Source: Arenicellales bacterium (lineage in GTDB: Bacteria > Pseudomonadota > Gammaproteobacteria > BMS3Bbin11). Taken from it: a stretch of DNA of 37,374 nucleotides. Of this stretch, positions 11,588 to 23,533 are shown piece after piece. The position numbers and the translations under genes are program-made. The DNA lies in NCBI GenBank assembly GCA_029287855.1, contig JARFQI010000087.1, forward strand, positions 1 to 37,374. The letters are read 5' to 3'. The notes beneath the pieces were generated by a model. That model worked only from the letters and a program-made list of their open reading frames with translations, was not told the DNA's origin and ran no database searches. Numbering within the stretch: the first letter of the stretch is position 1; each line of letters begins with the position of its first letter.

Positions 11588-12485
11588 GCGTCGCCTCGCC
11601 GATGATATGTACTTCCGTTTTCAGTTCAACGCCTGTTTTTTCTGCTACCACTCTCTGTATATGCTTTATAAGTGACTCAATATCAGCAGCGCTGGCGCCA
11701 CCTTTATTAATAATGAAATTCGCATGCTTACCGGATACCACTGCATCGCCAATTCGTGCCCCTTTCAAACCACAGGATTCAATCAGCCTGGCTGCAAAAT
11801 CACCTGGAGGATTTTTAAATACTGACCCGGCATTGGCGGTTCCAATTGGCTGGGACTCGTTTCTTTTTTCAAGCAGCTTGCGTAAGCGGCTTTTCGACTC
11901 AGCACTGCTGCCATGCTTAAGCCTGATATTGGCGGCAACAAACCATTCATTTTGCGGTCCACTCACAGAACGATACGCCACGGTAAAGTCATTAGCAGTC
12001 CGCTGAATACGATTCCCCTGGCGATCTATCATTTCTACTGAATCAACAATCTGCCATGTCTCATCACCAAAGGCCCCGGCATTCATTGACAATGCGCCAC
12101 CAAACAGACCGGGTATACCAGTGAGAAATTCCCCACCGGAAAGGTTGTTGTTGGCACAAAATCGCGCCACTCTCGCCGAGGGCACACCCACTTCGACACG
12201 AACAAGCGTTTCTTCCAGTAGCTCAATAGATTTCATGCCGCTTAACATATGAATGACAATTCCGCGCACTCCACCGTCACGCACCAGCAAATTGCTGCCT
12301 AGTCCCAGCCAGGTAAGCGGCAGCGAGGGATCTGATTCATTTAAAAATATTCCCAGATCATCAATATCTGTCGGTTGATAAAAGTAATCCGCTGACCCAC
12401 CGACGCGCCATGAGGTATGCCTGGCCATTGGCTCATCTGTCAGTAAAAGGCCATTCCAGCGATGAGAAATTGCTGCTGTCATCAT
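11580..12485 (-). CDS. murB: UDP-N-acetylmuramate dehydrogenase
   Basis: [71 protein letters not shown]. Confidence 0.96.
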   Translation of the reverse strand: MMTAAISHRWNGLLLTDEPMARHTSWRVGGSADYFYQPTDIDDLGIFLNESDPSLPLTWLGLGSNLLVRDGGVRGIVIHMLSGMKSIELLEETLVRVEVGVPSARVARFCANNNLSGGEFLTGIPGLFGGALSMNAGAFGDETWQIVDSVEMIDRQGNRIQRTANDFTVAYRSVSGPQNEWFVAANIRLKHGSSAESKSRLRKLLEKRNESQPIGTANAGSVFKNPPGDFAARLIESCGLKGARIGDAVVSGKHANFIINKGGASAADIESLIKHIQRVVAEKTGVELKTEVHIIGEATHD

Positions 12486-13888
12486 GACTCACTCACGAGG
12501 CTACTGACGAAGCCGGGTAGTTGCTGCGCTATTCTGCCAATGTCACCAGCGCCCAGAGTAACCAGCACATCGCCTGCCTGCAGGGTATTTGCCAGCACTT
12601 CTAATAACTGGTCACGGTCTTCTACAAAAATGGGGATTGCACTACCACGGGCGCGTATCGCACGGCATAACGCCCTGCCATCTGCACTGCTGTCAGGCGT
12701 CTCTCCGGCTGCATAAACCTCCATAACAAGAAGATTGTCGACTGAACTGAGCACCTGACCGAAATCTTCCATCAAATCGCGTGTACGGCTGTAGCGATGA
12801 GGTTGAAATACCACCAGCTTACGCTTGTCTGGCCACGCTGCATTGATAGCTGACAGTGCGGCCTGCAATTCACGTGGATGGTGAGCATAGTCGTCAACCA
12901 GTACCACTTCACCCTCTTTAAAGGAGACACCATCGTTGATTTGAAAACGACGTCCGATACCCTGAAAGTCATTCAGGCCAGAAATAATCTTTTTATTACT
13001 GATTCCAAGGTTCCAGGCGATAGAGATAGCTGCCAGTGCATTAAGAACATTGTGCTTGCCTGGCATGTTCAACATCACCTCCACTTCATTTCCAGTGGAT
13101 TTCTGCTTAACCGTAAACACTGAACGGATACCCTGCTGCCTGAAAGCTGAGGCCTGAATATCTGCGTCTTCACTGAATCCGTAGGTCACAACTGGCCGGC
13201 TAATGGATGGCAGGATTTCTCGCACCACCGGATCATCAATACACAGGATGGCCAGCCCATAGAATGGAATATTATGCAGAAACTGGATAAAGGTATCCTT
13301 CAATACCGAGAAATCTCCCTGATAGGTCTCCAGGTGATCCGCATCGATGTTTGTTACCACGGCAATCAGTGGCTGCAGGTGCAGAAAAGAAGCATCACTT
13401 TCATCTGCTTCAGCAACCAGGTACTGACCTTTACCCAGGCGGGCATTGGCATCTGCACTCAACAGCCGTCCACCTATGATAAATGTTGGATCCATATCAC
13501 CACTCGCCATAACGCTTGCAACCAGTGAAGTTGTCGTCGTTTTACCATGCGTTCCGGCAACGGCAATACCCTTGGAAAAGCGCATCAGTTCACCCAGCAT
13601 CTCTGCACGGGGGATGACAGGTATTTTAGCTTCGCGTGCGGCAATAACTTCAGGATTATCATCACCCACTGCGCTTGATATGACGACAACATCTGCGCCA
13701 TGAATATTCTCTGTCGCATGTCCGTAATGAATTCTTGCACCCTGTGCTGAGAGTTGCTCAGTCACTGCTGATTCAGACAGGTCTGAACCGGATACCAGGT
13801 AGCCCTGGTTTATCAGCACCTGGGCAATCCCGCTCATACCTGCCCCGCCGATGCCGACGAAGTAAACATGCTTCACATATTCACGCAT
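12482..13888 (-). CDS. murC: UDP-N-acetylmuramate--L-alanine ligase
   Basis: [49 protein letters not shown]. Confidence 0.97.
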   Translation of the reverse strand: MREYVKHVYFVGIGGAGMSGIAQVLINQGYLVSGSDLSESAVTEQLSAQGARIHYGHATENIHGADVVVISSAVGDDNPEVIAAREAKIPVIPRAEMLGELMRFSKGIAVAGTHGKTTTTSLVASVMASGDMDPTFIIGGRLLSADANARLGKGQYLVAEADESDASFLHLQPLIAVVTNIDADHLETYQGDFSVLKDTFIQFLHNIPFYGLAILCIDDPVVREILPSISRPVVTYGFSEDADIQASAFRQQGIRSVFTVKQKSTGNEVEVMLNMPGKHNVLNALAAISIAWNLGISNKKIISGLNDFQGIGRRFQINDGVSFKEGEVVLVDDYAHHPRELQAALSAINAAWPDKRKLVVFQPHRYSRTRDLMEDFGQVLSSVDNLLVMEVYAAGETPDSSADGRALCRAIRARGSAIPIFVEDRDQLLEVLANTLQAGDVLVTLGAGDIGRIAQQLPGFVSSLVSES

Positions 13889-14957
13889 GCATCACCTCGA
13901 TACAGATGTCTGCAACACGTCGTGTCGCATCTGTTTTTGCGTATCGGCGTGCGCGTCGTGAAAGACCCGCCAGGCACGGGCGATCATCAGTCAGTTCAAC
14001 GAGCAGATCAGCAAGCTTGTCATCTGTGAATCTCTCCTGTGAAATCAGGATTGCAGCTTTCTTATCTGTCAGGAAACGTGCATTTAATGTCTGGTGATCA
14101 TAGATAGCGTAAGGGTAGGGGACAAAGATTGCCGCGACTCCAGCAGCGGCAATTTCAGCAACCGTCATTGCACCGGCTCGACAAATTACCAGGTCCGCCC
14201 AATCGTAGGCGGCAGCCATGTCCTCAATATATTCGCTGCAGCTGGCCTCGATACCCAGTGCATGATAGCTTTTTATAGTTCCATCCAGCTTGTCGCGACC
14301 TGCCTGGTGACGTACAGCAGGACAAAGTGATGGCTCGATTTTCGCCAGTGCGGCAGGCACTGTTTCGTTCAATATCTGTGCTCCCAGGCTACCGCCTAGA
14401 ACGAGCAGATTCAGATTACCGGAACGTCCCTGCAATCTTTGTTCAGGCGCTGGTAATGAAGCGATACTATGGCGTACCGGATTACCGACATAGTGATAAT
14501 GGCGATTGTCGCTTAACACATCGGGAAACCCGACCAGAACCTCGTTGGCTATTTTTGCCAGCCATTTATTGGTCAGTCCAACGACAGCATTTGATTCATG
14601 AATCAATAATGGCAGCATCAGGAACTTTGTCATCAGCCCGCCCGGTCCGGAAACAAATCCGCCCATGCCAAGAGCTGCTTGAGGGCGCCGCCGATAAATA
14701 ATCACTGCGGTTTGCAGCATGGCATATATAATTTTGAATGGTGCCGTAAGCAGTGCAATAGGGCCTTTACCTTTGATACCGCTAATTGATATCCATTCAA
14801 CGTCAATCTGATTCTCGGGGACAACCCGCGCTTCAATACCATCGCGGGTTCCCAGCCAGAAGATATCTACCCCGCCGGCCTGTAAAGTATGTGCTACCGC
14901 CAGCGCGGGATAGACATGCCCGCCTGTTCCGCCTGCCATGATCATCAGCGTGCTCAT
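13881..14957 (-). CDS. murG: Lipid II synthase glycosyltransferase MurG
   Basis: [72 protein letters not shown]. Confidence 0.97.
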   Translation of the reverse strand: MSTLMIMAGGTGGHVYPALAVAHTLQAGGVDIFWLGTRDGIEARVVPENQIDVEWISISGIKGKGPIALLTAPFKIIYAMLQTAVIIYRRRPQAALGMGGFVSGPGGLMTKFLMLPLLIHESNAVVGLTNKWLAKIANEVLVGFPDVLSDNRHYHYVGNPVRHSIASLPAPEQRLQGRSGNLNLLVLGGSLGAQILNETVPAALAKIEPSLCPAVRHQAGRDKLDGTIKSYHALGIEASCSEYIEDMAAAYDWADLVICRAGAMTVAEIAAAGVAAIFVPYPYAIYDHQTLNARFLTDKKAAILISQERFTDDKLADLLVELTDDRPCLAGLSRRARRYAKTDATRRVADICIEVMHA

Positions 14958-16114
14958 CGTTTTCTCCCCGGCTGCGGAGTTGTCTCGCGAGCAACAGCAA
15001 ACAGTAAACCCATAGCCATGCTGCTGGCCAACAGGCTAGATCCACCCTGCGAAATAAATGGCAGAGGTAAACCCTTTGTCGGCAACACACCCATATTTAC
15101 ACCGGTATTAATCAGTACTTCTATAGCTATCAGCAGGCCAATCCCCTGTGCCAGGCGACAGGCGAAAAGGTTTCCCAGCGACTCAGCCTTTCGCGATAAT
15201 GCAAAGGCATGCCATATCAATGCCAGAAACAAACCCAGCACACAAAGAACACCAATGAAACCAAGCTCCTCACCGATAACCGCAAACAGGAAGTCTGTGC
15301 GGGCTGCAGGGAGATAATTGAGTTTCTGGATACTTTCCCCCAGACCAATCCCGCTCCAGCCTCCGCGGCCAAAGGCTATATATGACTGGATCAGCTGGTA
15401 GCCTTTATTCATCGGGTCAGACCATGGGTCCATAAAACCGACAATACGTTGCATCCTGTAGGCGGCGAACGTTACCAGCAGTACCCCGCCCATCACCGCG
15501 ATGCCGAGGATCATGAAAAAGTGAAAGTAGCGGATTCCACCAAGAAACATCATGCCGAAAACGGTAGCAACAATGACTACCGTTGAGCCAAAATCCGGCT
15601 CCATCAGTAACAGACCGCCAAACATTGCCAGGACAATCGCCACAATTAGAATCCCCTGGCTGAAGATGCGCATTTCTTCCTTCTTTCGAGTCAGGAAACC
15701 GGCGATATAGATAATTAAAAACACCTTGGCGAACTCAGATGGCTGCAGGTTGACCGGGCCCAGCCTTATCCAGCGCACACTGCCCCACACTTCCGTACCA
15801 ACACCGGGCAGCAGTATGGCAGCTAGCACCAGCATGGACAGTATCACCAGTAGTGGGCCGGCCTTTTCAACCAGGTTCAGTGGAATGCGTGAAATTGCAA
15901 ACATCAGCATCACTGCCAGTAATACAAACAAGCCCTGTTGCCGAAGCACCGATAAAGCAGGGCCCTGCTCCAGACTGCTTGCGCTCATCGATGCAGAAAA
16001 CACCATCACGATACTCAGACCGAGTAAAGCGATAATTGGAATCAGCAGACCAAGATCCTGATGAGACTTCGTGCTGCCTGCCGGCATTGTCGCTTTAACT
16101 GCGTGAGAGGCCAT
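14954..16114 (-). CDS. ftsW: SEDS peptidoglycan glycosyltransferase FtsW
   Basis: Polytopic; SVRWIRLGPVNLQPSEFAKVFLIIYIA, RTDFLFAVIGEELGFIG, GLPLPFISQGGSSLLA. The ORF opens at 16135, but ATG at 16114 overlaps the murD stop (TGATG) and follows GGAGGT. Confidence 0.95.
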   Translation of the reverse strand: MASHAVKATMPAGSTKSHQDLGLLIPIIALLGLSIVMVFSASMSASSLEQGPALSVLRQQGLFVLLAVMLMFAISRIPLNLVEKAGPLLVILSMLVLAAILLPGVGTEVWGSVRWIRLGPVNLQPSEFAKVFLIIYIAGFLTRKKEEMRIFSQGILIVAIVLAMFGGLLLMEPDFGSTVVIVATVFGMMFLGGIRYFHFFMILGIAVMGGVLLVTFAAYRMQRIVGFMDPWSDPMNKGYQLIQSYIAFGRGGWSGIGLGESIQKLNYLPAARTDFLFAVIGEELGFIGVLCVLGLFLALIWHAFALSRKAESLGNLFACRLAQGIGLLIAIEVLINTGVNMGVLPTKGLPLPFISQGGSSLLASSMAMGLLFAVARETTPQPGRKR

Positions 16115-17565
16115 CAGATCAGACCTCCTACACAACGACGGAAATCATCGCCTCTATGCTCAAAGTTCTGATACATATCAAAACTCGCACAGGCCGGAGA
16201 CAACAGGACAACATCCCCTGCCTGGGCCATCTCAGCACCCATCCTTACCGCATCATCCATGTTGCCCGCCATCTTAACGGGCACTTCACCTGTCAATGCA
16301 GCTGCAATTTTTCCGGCATCCCTGCCGATAAGAATGACTGCCTTTACATGCTGCCCAGCCACCTCGCGCAACGGTGTAAAATCTGCATCCTTGGCTATGC
16401 CGCCTGCTATAAGTACAACTGGACGATTTAGGCCCTGGATGGCGGCAACGGTTGCACCAACATTGGTGCCTTTTGAATCATTAATCCAGTCAACACCATT
16501 TACAGAGGCCAGCCATTCCATTCGATGAGGCAGACCACTGAAATTTGCTACAGCCTCCCTGATCAGACGATCTTCTACACCAATGCTATAGGCAAGGGCC
16601 CAGGCAGCCATGACGTTAAGCAGATTATGCTGACCGGCAAGAGGGACTTCAACTGCCCTCATTAGTATTTCATAACCCCTTAGCAGATAAAGGCATCCAT
16701 CAATAATTGATAAACCATAGTTTTCACCATCAGGCACACCTGAACCGAAGAAAATCTGCTGCCGACCATTTTCTATAAATTTCTCCGTCGCAGGATCATC
16801 GGCATTCAATAACATCCTGCCATTACCGCTGAAGACTTTTGCCTTGCTGGCAATGTAGTCATCAAGGCTTGCATAGCGGTCCATATGATCTGCTGCAACA
16901 TTCAGTACAGTAGCGACTACGGGATTCAGACTCCAGGTTGTTTCGAGCTGAAAGCTGGAAAGTTCCAGTACGTAAATATCGTGCTTCTTGTCATTCAGCA
17001 GATCAAGTACCGGCACCCCGATATTTCCGCCAACAGCCACCTTACGGCCCGCATGCTGCAGTATCTCACCCAGCAGAACCGTAACAGTAGACTTCCCATT
17101 AGAACCTGTGATTGCAATAACAGGAGCCTGAACACATTGAGCAAACAGCTCGACATCCCCTACCGGTCGCACTCCCTTTTCCAGTATCTGTGCCAGGTCC
17201 GGATGTGACAGTGGCACACCGGGAGATACCACAAGCAGGCTGCCTTCACGCCAGCGTTCAACGACCAGGCTACCGCAAGTTATCTGAACACTCGGGGCAT
17301 ACTGATGCAGTTCTTCAGCCAGTGCAGGTGTATTACTGGAATCATAGACATCAACATCCAGACCCATATTGCTGAGGAATATTGCAGTTGCCAGTCCTGA
17401 GCGACCGAGACCGATAACCGCAGCGTGTTCGGGGTTACCCTGTAGTTGGCAGCACTGCCTGGCCGTCTTCTTCTCGCCTGTTGCGGCACTGGACATACCG
17501 GCCACAGACATAACACTCAGAGGTACAGATGAGTTAGCGAGTTGTGTATGTTGATTCAGCATCAT
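16114..17565 (-). CDS. murD: UDP-N-acetylmuramoylalanine--D-glutamate ligase, apparent N-terminal extension
   Basis: AAVIGLGRSGLATAIFLSNMG, AITGSNGKSTVTVLLGEIL, LPHRMEWLASVNGVDWINDSKGTNVGAT. Confidence 0.95.
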   Translation of the reverse strand: MMLNQHTQLANSSVPLSVMSVAGMSSAATGEKKTARQCCQLQGNPEHAAVIGLGRSGLATAIFLSNMGLDVDVYDSSNTPALAEELHQYAPSVQITCGSLVVERWREGSLLVVSPGVPLSHPDLAQILEKGVRPVGDVELFAQCVQAPVIAITGSNGKSTVTVLLGEILQHAGRKVAVGGNIGVPVLDLLNDKKHDIYVLELSSFQLETTWSLNPVVATVLNVAADHMDRYASLDDYIASKAKVFSGNGRMLLNADDPATEKFIENGRQQIFFGSGVPDGENYGLSIIDGCLYLLRGYEILMRAVEVPLAGQHNLLNVMAAWALAYSIGVEDRLIREAVANFSGLPHRMEWLASVNGVDWINDSKGTNVGATVAAIQGLNRPVVLIAGGIAKDADFTPLREVAGQHVKAVILIGRDAGKIAAALTGEVPVKMAGNMDDAVRMGAEMAQAGDVVLLSPACASFDMYQNFEHRGDDFRRCVGGLI

Positions 17566-17572
17566 TCCTTTC

Positions 17573-18655
17573 TCAGCGCACCTTCAAGGTCGCCAGTCCA
17601 ATGGCAACGAGAATCAGAGTAATAATCCAGAAACGAACGATAACGCGAGGTTCGGGCCAGCCTTTCAATTCAAAATGGTGGTGCAGAGGGGCCATGCGGA
17701 AAATACGCTTACCGGTAAGTTTGAATGAGGCCACCTGCAGAATGACAGAAGCCGTCTCCATAACGAAAACACCCCCCATCACCAGCAGCACAATCTCCTG
17801 ACGTACCATGACAGCAACGATTGCCAGCGCAGCACCCAGTGACAGGGCGCCGATATCACCCATGAAAACCTGTGCCGGGTAGGTATTGAACCAGAGAAAG
17901 CCCAGCCCGCCTCCTGCCAGTGCCGCACAGAAAATCATCAGCTCGCCAACACCCGGGATATAGGGAATACCGAGATAACCTGCAAATACAGAATTCCCCG
18001 TTACATAGGCGAATATACCGAGACCGCCGGCGACCATGACCGTTGGCATAATGGCCAGGCCATCAAGACCATCGGTCAGGTTTACCGCGTTACTGGTGCC
18101 AACTACCATCAGGTATGCAAGTAGAATGAACCAGGGGCCAAGGTAAATAACAACATCTTTGAAAACCGGAACGATCAGGCTTATTTCAGCGGGTGACTGC
18201 GCCGTGGCATAGAGATAAATCGCCGCACCGCCACCGGCGACTGACTGCCAGAAAAATTTTGGTCCCGACCCCATACCCCGCGTATCTTTATCTACAATCT
18301 TGCGGTAATCATCAATCCATCCAATAGCCCCGAAGGCGGCCGTAACAAAAAGAGCAACCCAGACAAAACGATTACCCATGTCTGCCCACAACAGAGTAGA
18401 AATAACGATCGCAACAAGGATTAAAGCACCGCCCATTGTCGGGGTACCGACTTTGTCAAAATGCGCGGGGGGGCCATCATCACGCACCACCTGGCCAATC
18501 TGGTGGGTGCCCAGCTTTCGTATCATTGCCGGCCCTAAAAGCAAACTGATAAATAAAGCCGTCACCACACTCAGTACAGCGCGGAATGTCAGATACTGGA
18601 AAACATTAAAAGCACTGAAGTTTTCTGCCAGCTTTTCAGTTAGATATAAAAGCAC
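17573..18655 (-). CDS. mraY: Phospho-N-acetylmuramoyl-pentapeptide-transferase
   Basis: [64 protein letters not shown]. Confidence 0.97.
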   Translation of the reverse strand: MLLYLTEKLAENFSAFNVFQYLTFRAVLSVVTALFISLLLGPAMIRKLGTHQIGQVVRDDGPPAHFDKVGTPTMGGALILVAIVISTLLWADMGNRFVWVALFVTAAFGAIGWIDDYRKIVDKDTRGMGSGPKFFWQSVAGGGAAIYLYATAQSPAEISLIVPVFKDVVIYLGPWFILLAYLMVVGTSNAVNLTDGLDGLAIMPTVMVAGGLGIFAYVTGNSVFAGYLGIPYIPGVGELMIFCAALAGGGLGFLWFNTYPAQVFMGDIGALSLGAALAIVAVMVRQEIVLLVMGGVFVMETASVILQVASFKLTGKRIFRMAPLHHHFELKGWPEPRVIVRFWIITLILVAIGLATLKVR

Positions 18656-18658
18656 CCT

Positions 18659-20020
18659 TCAGCCCCCCGGTCCGTTCTTTTCGAGCAGCTCAATCACCTG
18701 CTCCATCTTCATTGACCTTGAACCCTTGACCAGAATATTAATTGGACGATCGTGGTTGTCCTGAATTTGCTTACGTAAAGCAGTGACAAGCTGCTCAATG
18801 CTGGTAAACGACTGCGCGTCATTACCGAATGCTTCTGCAGTAATGACTGTTTGTTCACCCAGGGTAAAACAGGCATCAATACCCAGTTCCCTGGCCAGCT
18901 CACCGGTTTGCCTGTGGAATGACGCAGACTCATCACCCAGCTCGCCCATATCACCCATCACAAGAACCTTCATACCGGGATGCATCGCCAGCACCTCAAG
19001 TGCTGCCTTTATCGACGCTGGATTCGCATTGTAGCTGTCATCAATCAGATGCAAACCGTTAATTGTTTTTGACTGTAAACGACCTTTAACGCCCCGCCAG
19101 CTTTCAAGTCCCTTCACAATATCAGCGAGGCCAATACCAACCGCACCTGCTGCCGCTGTTGCTGCCAGCGCATTAGCAACATTATGTTTTCCAGGCAAGC
19201 CCAGGTGGCAAGTAGCATTGCCCCAGGGTGTGTGGAGAACGACATTGCTGTGATCCTTATAAAGATCAAACTCTGCTGTGACATCTGATTTCCGTTGTAA
19301 ACTGAATCCTACAATCGTCAAATCCTGTGCTATTTCACGCCACAACAGGGCATACTCATCATCGTCATTAATGATTGCTGTACCACCAGCTTCAACACCC
19401 GAAAAAATCTCGGATTTTGCCCGGGCAACACCTTCCACTGACTGCAAGCCCTGCAGGTGGGCGGCGGCCGCATTGGTGATTACAGCAACATTCGGTCTGG
19501 CCAGGGAAGTCAGGTAGGTCAATTCGCCGGGATGATTCATGCCCATTTCGGTGACGGCATACCGATGAGACTTGCGCAACCTCAATAAGGTCAAAGGCAA
19601 ACCAAGGTCGTTGTTGAGATTGCCCATGGTTGACAGCACACAATCACCTTCGCACGCCTGGGCGAATATACTGCTTAGCATTTCCTTAACAGTGGTCTTG
19701 CCGTTACTCCCGGTAACAGCGATAACAGGTATTTCAAAACCAGATCGCCAGCTGGCAGCCAATGTACCAAGAGCAAGCCGAGTATCGTCTACTTTGACGG
19801 CAGGCAATGTATCGCCTATGTCCTGCGAAACCAGCGCCGCTGAAGCACCCTGCTCTTTTGCTGTAGATATAAAGTCATGACCATCAAAGTTTGGTCCTTT
19901 GAGGGCGACGAATAGCGCTCCGCCGGTGAGTGTACGGCTATCTATGCTGACCGAGTCAAAGCGCACATCGGCACCGGTAAGGCTGCCTTGAACGATATGA
20001 CTTAATTGGGACAGCATCAT
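18659..20020 (-). CDS. murF: UDP-N-acetylmuramoyl-tripeptide--D-alanyl-D-alanine ligase
   Basis: IAVTGSNGKTTVKEMLSSIF, YAVTEMGMNHPGEL, LIDDSYNANPASIKAALEVL, LVMGDMGELG. Confidence 0.96.
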   Translation of the reverse strand: MMLSQLSHIVQGSLTGADVRFDSVSIDSRTLTGGALFVALKGPNFDGHDFISTAKEQGASAALVSQDIGDTLPAVKVDDTRLALGTLAASWRSGFEIPVIAVTGSNGKTTVKEMLSSIFAQACEGDCVLSTMGNLNNDLGLPLTLLRLRKSHRYAVTEMGMNHPGELTYLTSLARPNVAVITNAAAAHLQGLQSVEGVARAKSEIFSGVEAGGTAIINDDDEYALLWREIAQDLTIVGFSLQRKSDVTAEFDLYKDHSNVVLHTPWGNATCHLGLPGKHNVANALAATAAAGAVGIGLADIVKGLESWRGVKGRLQSKTINGLHLIDDSYNANPASIKAALEVLAMHPGMKVLVMGDMGELGDESASFHRQTGELARELGIDACFTLGEQTVITAEAFGNDAQSFTSIEQLVTALRKQIQDNHDRPINILVKGSRSMKMEQVIELLEKNGPGG

Positions 20021-21534
20021 TCAGACTCCCCTTTAGACTCAGAGATCAATGCTGTCACTACCAGGCGATCGCTGAAAGGAATCTTCAGGTCGCCTATTTG
20101 CTGCGTAGATTCGTGCCCCTTACCTGCTACAAGGATAATGTCTCCAGGCCCTGCCAATTTCCAGGCGGACTCAATTGCCTCTCGGCGATCAGCAATCTGC
20201 ATTGACGGCTTCTGCATTCCGGATAAAATGGCAGCGCGGATTGCCGCTGGCTCTTCATGACGAGGATTATCATCAGTGACGATGACAATATCAGCCAGCT
20301 GTTCTGCGATCCTGCCCATTAGTGGACGCTTACCCTTATCACGGTCTCCACCGCAGCCAAAAACACAGATCAGACGCTGTCCGGCTATATGTTCTCGTAA
20401 AGCGGTCAACGCCTGCTGCAGGGCATCAGGGGTATGGGCGAAATCAACAACCGCAGTTGCATGTGCAGAACTGAAACACTCCATGCGACCGGCAGCTGAT
20501 TCAGCAATTGACAAAGCGCTCGCCACCTCTGCAGGCAGATGGCCAGCATTCAACAGTACTGTTGCACAGGCGAGCAGGTTATAGACATTAAAACGCCCCA
20601 TCAGCTTGCTGTCGATAAACAACTCACCCCAGGGGGACTGCATCTGCAGTCTTATCCCATCTGAATGAAGGCTAATATGGAGCGGCCTGACATCACCACT
20701 TTCTATACCATAACTGACGATACGCCTGGCGTTGATCGACCCTGACGGTAAGACGCTTCCCGATAGCAACTGCCTGCCGAAGCTGTCATCACTGTTAATG
20801 ACAGCAAGGTCCAGCTCAAATTGCTGAAAAAGCTCTGCCTTCGCAGCACCATAGCTCTGCATGCTGCCGTGGTAATCGAGATGATCCTGACTCAGGTTTG
20901 TAAATACAGCGACATTAACATCAGTACCGCTCACACGGCCCTGCTGCAGCCCGTGTGAAGAAACCTCCATAAGCAGCTGGTCACTACCCAGATCATGAAG
21001 CGTAGCGATCTGGCTTTGCAGAGTTATTGCATCGGGTGTGGTGTGAGTAGCTGCAGCCAATTGCCCCCATAGACCAGCACCCAGTGTGCCGATCAGACTC
21101 GACCTCGCACCAAGCGCATTTAAAGCCTGGGCCAGTAACACACTACAAGTCGTTTTACCATTGGTACCGGTGATACCGGTCACAGTCATAGCCTTACTTG
21201 GCTCGAGGTAAAAGCGACTGGCAATGATTCCGGCCTGCTGCGTAATGCCTGTAACTTTAATCAGCGGAATATCTGCACCTGTGCTGGCGGTCAGTTCTGT
21301 CGCCGCATCATAAACAACTGCAGTAGCACCCCGTCTAATCGCTTCTTCTATATATGTGTTACCGTGCTGCTTTGTACCTGGCAGGGCAATGAACAAGTCT
21401 CCAGTTGCAATATCTCGGCTGTCGATTTTTATTCCAGACACTGATACGTCATCACTTACCGATACATCGGCAACACCCGCTAACAGTTCAGACAGTGTAA
21501 ACGTAGTCTGTGAGTTGCTCATAGCCACGATCAC
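20017..21534 (-). CDS. murE: UDP-N-acetylmuramoyl-tripeptide synthetase
   Basis: VTGITGTNGKTTCSVLLAQAL, MEVSSHGLQQGRV, DNPRHEEPAAI (DNPR meso-DAP motif), VAGKGHESTQ. Confidence 0.96.
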   Translation of the reverse strand: MIVAMSNSQTTFTLSELLAGVADVSVSDDVSVSGIKIDSRDIATGDLFIALPGTKQHGNTYIEEAIRRGATAVVYDAATELTASTGADIPLIKVTGITQQAGIIASRFYLEPSKAMTVTGITGTNGKTTCSVLLAQALNALGARSSLIGTLGAGLWGQLAAATHTTPDAITLQSQIATLHDLGSDQLLMEVSSHGLQQGRVSGTDVNVAVFTNLSQDHLDYHGSMQSYGAAKAELFQQFELDLAVINSDDSFGRQLLSGSVLPSGSINARRIVSYGIESGDVRPLHISLHSDGIRLQMQSPWGELFIDSKLMGRFNVYNLLACATVLLNAGHLPAEVASALSIAESAAGRMECFSSAHATAVVDFAHTPDALQQALTALREHIAGQRLICVFGCGGDRDKGKRPLMGRIAEQLADIVIVTDDNPRHEEPAAIRAAILSGMQKPSMQIADRREAIESAWKLAGPGDIILVAGKGHESTQQIGDLKIPFSDRLVVTALISESKGESE

Positions 21535-23273
21535 CTGTCACTCTCCTGACTGGCCAAATTGACATGAGTCGCCATCAACAGCCGATCTTCAGAAATGTCA
21601 TCGGGCGCCACATCGAGTAAACGCAAGGCGCCTGACATTACACTGGCAAATACTGGTGCAGCGACAGTACCGCCATAGTACTTGCCAGCACCCGGTTCAT
21701 TCACCACAACCACCATCGCCAGTCGAGGACTTGATGCCGGTGCCATCCCTGCAAAGACTGAATTGTAAAGCTTAGAGTAACCCTTTCCTTCAGCCTTACG
21801 CGAGGTGCCGGTCTTGCCTGCGACGTGATACATAGGTATGCGAGCATTACGCCCTGTTCCTTCATCACTGACAGCCAGTTCCAGCATATGGCGAACCTGC
21901 TTTGCCGTCTTTGCGGACATCACCTGTTTAGCGGCAGGGGTTCCACTGCGGCGGAGAATACTCAGCGGCAGCTGCTTGCCATCATTGGCCAGTGTTGCAT
22001 ATGCCTGTGCAAGCTGTAACGCAGTAACTGATACACCATAACCATAACCAATAGTGGCACGACGAATATCTCGCCAGTCTGAATAACGAGCCAATTCCCC
22101 CTTTGCCTCACCAGGCAATCCGGAGTTTGGCAGTTTGCCGAATCCAAGTCCGTCCAGCACTGACCACAACTCTTTGTTAGTAAGCTGCAGCGCCAGTTTT
22201 GCCGCACCTACATTACTGGATTTCATGATTACGTTGGAAACACTGAGGTTGCCATAATCATGGGTATCACTGACTGTGTATCTCGCCAGTTTCATCTTGC
22301 CGCCATCCGTCTCAAGAATGGTGCCTGGTGTAACATGCTTATTTTCAAGAGCCGTCGCAACAGTCAATGGCTTAAAAGTCGAACCAGGTTCAAAATTATC
22401 GGTTACTGCGCGGTTGCGGAAGTGGCTGCTACGCAGCTGGCGACGATCATTCGGGTTGTAACTCGGCTCATTTACCATTGCCAGAATCTCACCGGTCTTT
22501 ACGTCGACAACCACTGCGCTGGCACTAGTTGCCTGGTGCTCAACAACTGCCTTTTTTAGCGACCTGTAGGCCAGATACTGAATACGGCTGTCAATGCTTA
22601 AGACCAGATCTTCGCCATCTGCCGCTCTTTCTATATTGCTGACATGCTCAATAACATGCCCTGAGGCATCACGTATGACCTGATCTTTTCCCGGACGACC
22701 TCGCAGAATTTCATTATAGGCAAGCTCGATTCCCTCCAGCCCCAGACCATCGACATTTGTAAAACCTACCAGGTGACCGGCGACCGTACCGAGAGGATAA
22801 TACCGTTTGTATTCTCTGCGCAGAAAAACACCGTCGATGTCCAGCGCCATAACACGTTCTGCCGTATCAGGTAACACCTGGCGATCTAAATACATGAAAT
22901 GCCGACTACTGTTGCGCTTGATTTTTGTTTTGAGATCTCTGTAGCTAATACCGAGGGTTTTAGCTAATAGTTTCCAGCTATCTGGATTCGCAGAGAGTTT
23001 TGCCGGGTCGGCACTGACCGCATCAACCGGTGTACTAACAGCCAGCGGCTGGCCATTGCGATCAAGTATCATTCCACGGACGGCAGATACATCAATCACC
23101 CTCAACGCTTGCGCATTGCCACGCTGTTTCAGGAAATCAGCATTAAAAAATTGTAGAAAAAGCGCGCGACCCGTCATCACCGCAAACAGCGAAACAATAA
23201 CGCCGAGGACAATCCAGTGCCGGACAGGACTGGTCAGTGGCTGCCTTTTTTTTCTGCTCGCTGTACTACTCAT
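21531..23273 (-). CDS. ftsI: Division-specific transpeptidase PBP3
   Basis: N-terminal TM, RGMILDRNGQPLAVSTPV, FEPGSTFKPLTVATAL (SxxK), SSNVG (SxN), VAGKTGTSRKAEG (KTG). Confidence 0.96.
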   Translation of the reverse strand: MSSTASRKKRQPLTSPVRHWIVLGVIVSLFAVMTGRALFLQFFNADFLKQRGNAQALRVIDVSAVRGMILDRNGQPLAVSTPVDAVSADPAKLSANPDSWKLLAKTLGISYRDLKTKIKRNSSRHFMYLDRQVLPDTAERVMALDIDGVFLRREYKRYYPLGTVAGHLVGFTNVDGLGLEGIELAYNEILRGRPGKDQVIRDASGHVIEHVSNIERAADGEDLVLSIDSRIQYLAYRSLKKAVVEHQATSASAVVVDVKTGEILAMVNEPSYNPNDRRQLRSSHFRNRAVTDNFEPGSTFKPLTVATALENKHVTPGTILETDGGKMKLARYTVSDTHDYGNLSVSNVIMKSSNVGAAKLALQLTNKELWSVLDGLGFGKLPNSGLPGEAKGELARYSDWRDIRRATIGYGYGVSVTALQLAQAYATLANDGKQLPLSILRRSGTPAAKQVMSAKTAKQVRHMLELAVSDEGTGRNARIPMYHVAGKTGTSRKAEGKGYSKLYNSVFAGMAPASSPRLAMVVVVNEPGAGKYYGGTVAAPVFASVMSGALRLLDVAPDDISEDRLLMATHVNLASQESDR

Positions 23274-23533
23274 GGCAACTGAATCACTGCAATTTTGTCA
23301 CGTTCAGGAAACACCATGCCGAGCTTCTGGCGAGCCGCTTTTTCAATATAGCGAGGCTCTGCATAGCGGGCTTCCTGCAGCAATAAGCGACCCCATTCGA
23401 CATTGAAATCATCGCGCTGCTGCTGCAGACCCTGTAATTGCAAATAAAGACTACGGGTAGTTACGCGTGTATAAACCAGCGACAAGGCGAGCACCAGCAC
23501 CAGGCCGTAAACAATAAATGTGCCTTTGGTCAT
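23270..23533 (-). CDS. ftsL: Cell division protein FtsL
   Basis: 87 aa bitopic coiled-coil protein between rsmH and ftsI; LVYTRVTTRSLYLQLQGLQQQRDDFNVEWGRLLLQEARYAE. Confidence 0.9.
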   Translation of the reverse strand: MTKGTFIVYGLVLVLALSLVYTRVTTRSLYLQLQGLQQQRDDFNVEWGRLLLQEARYAEPRYIEKAARQKLGMVFPERDKIAVIQLP

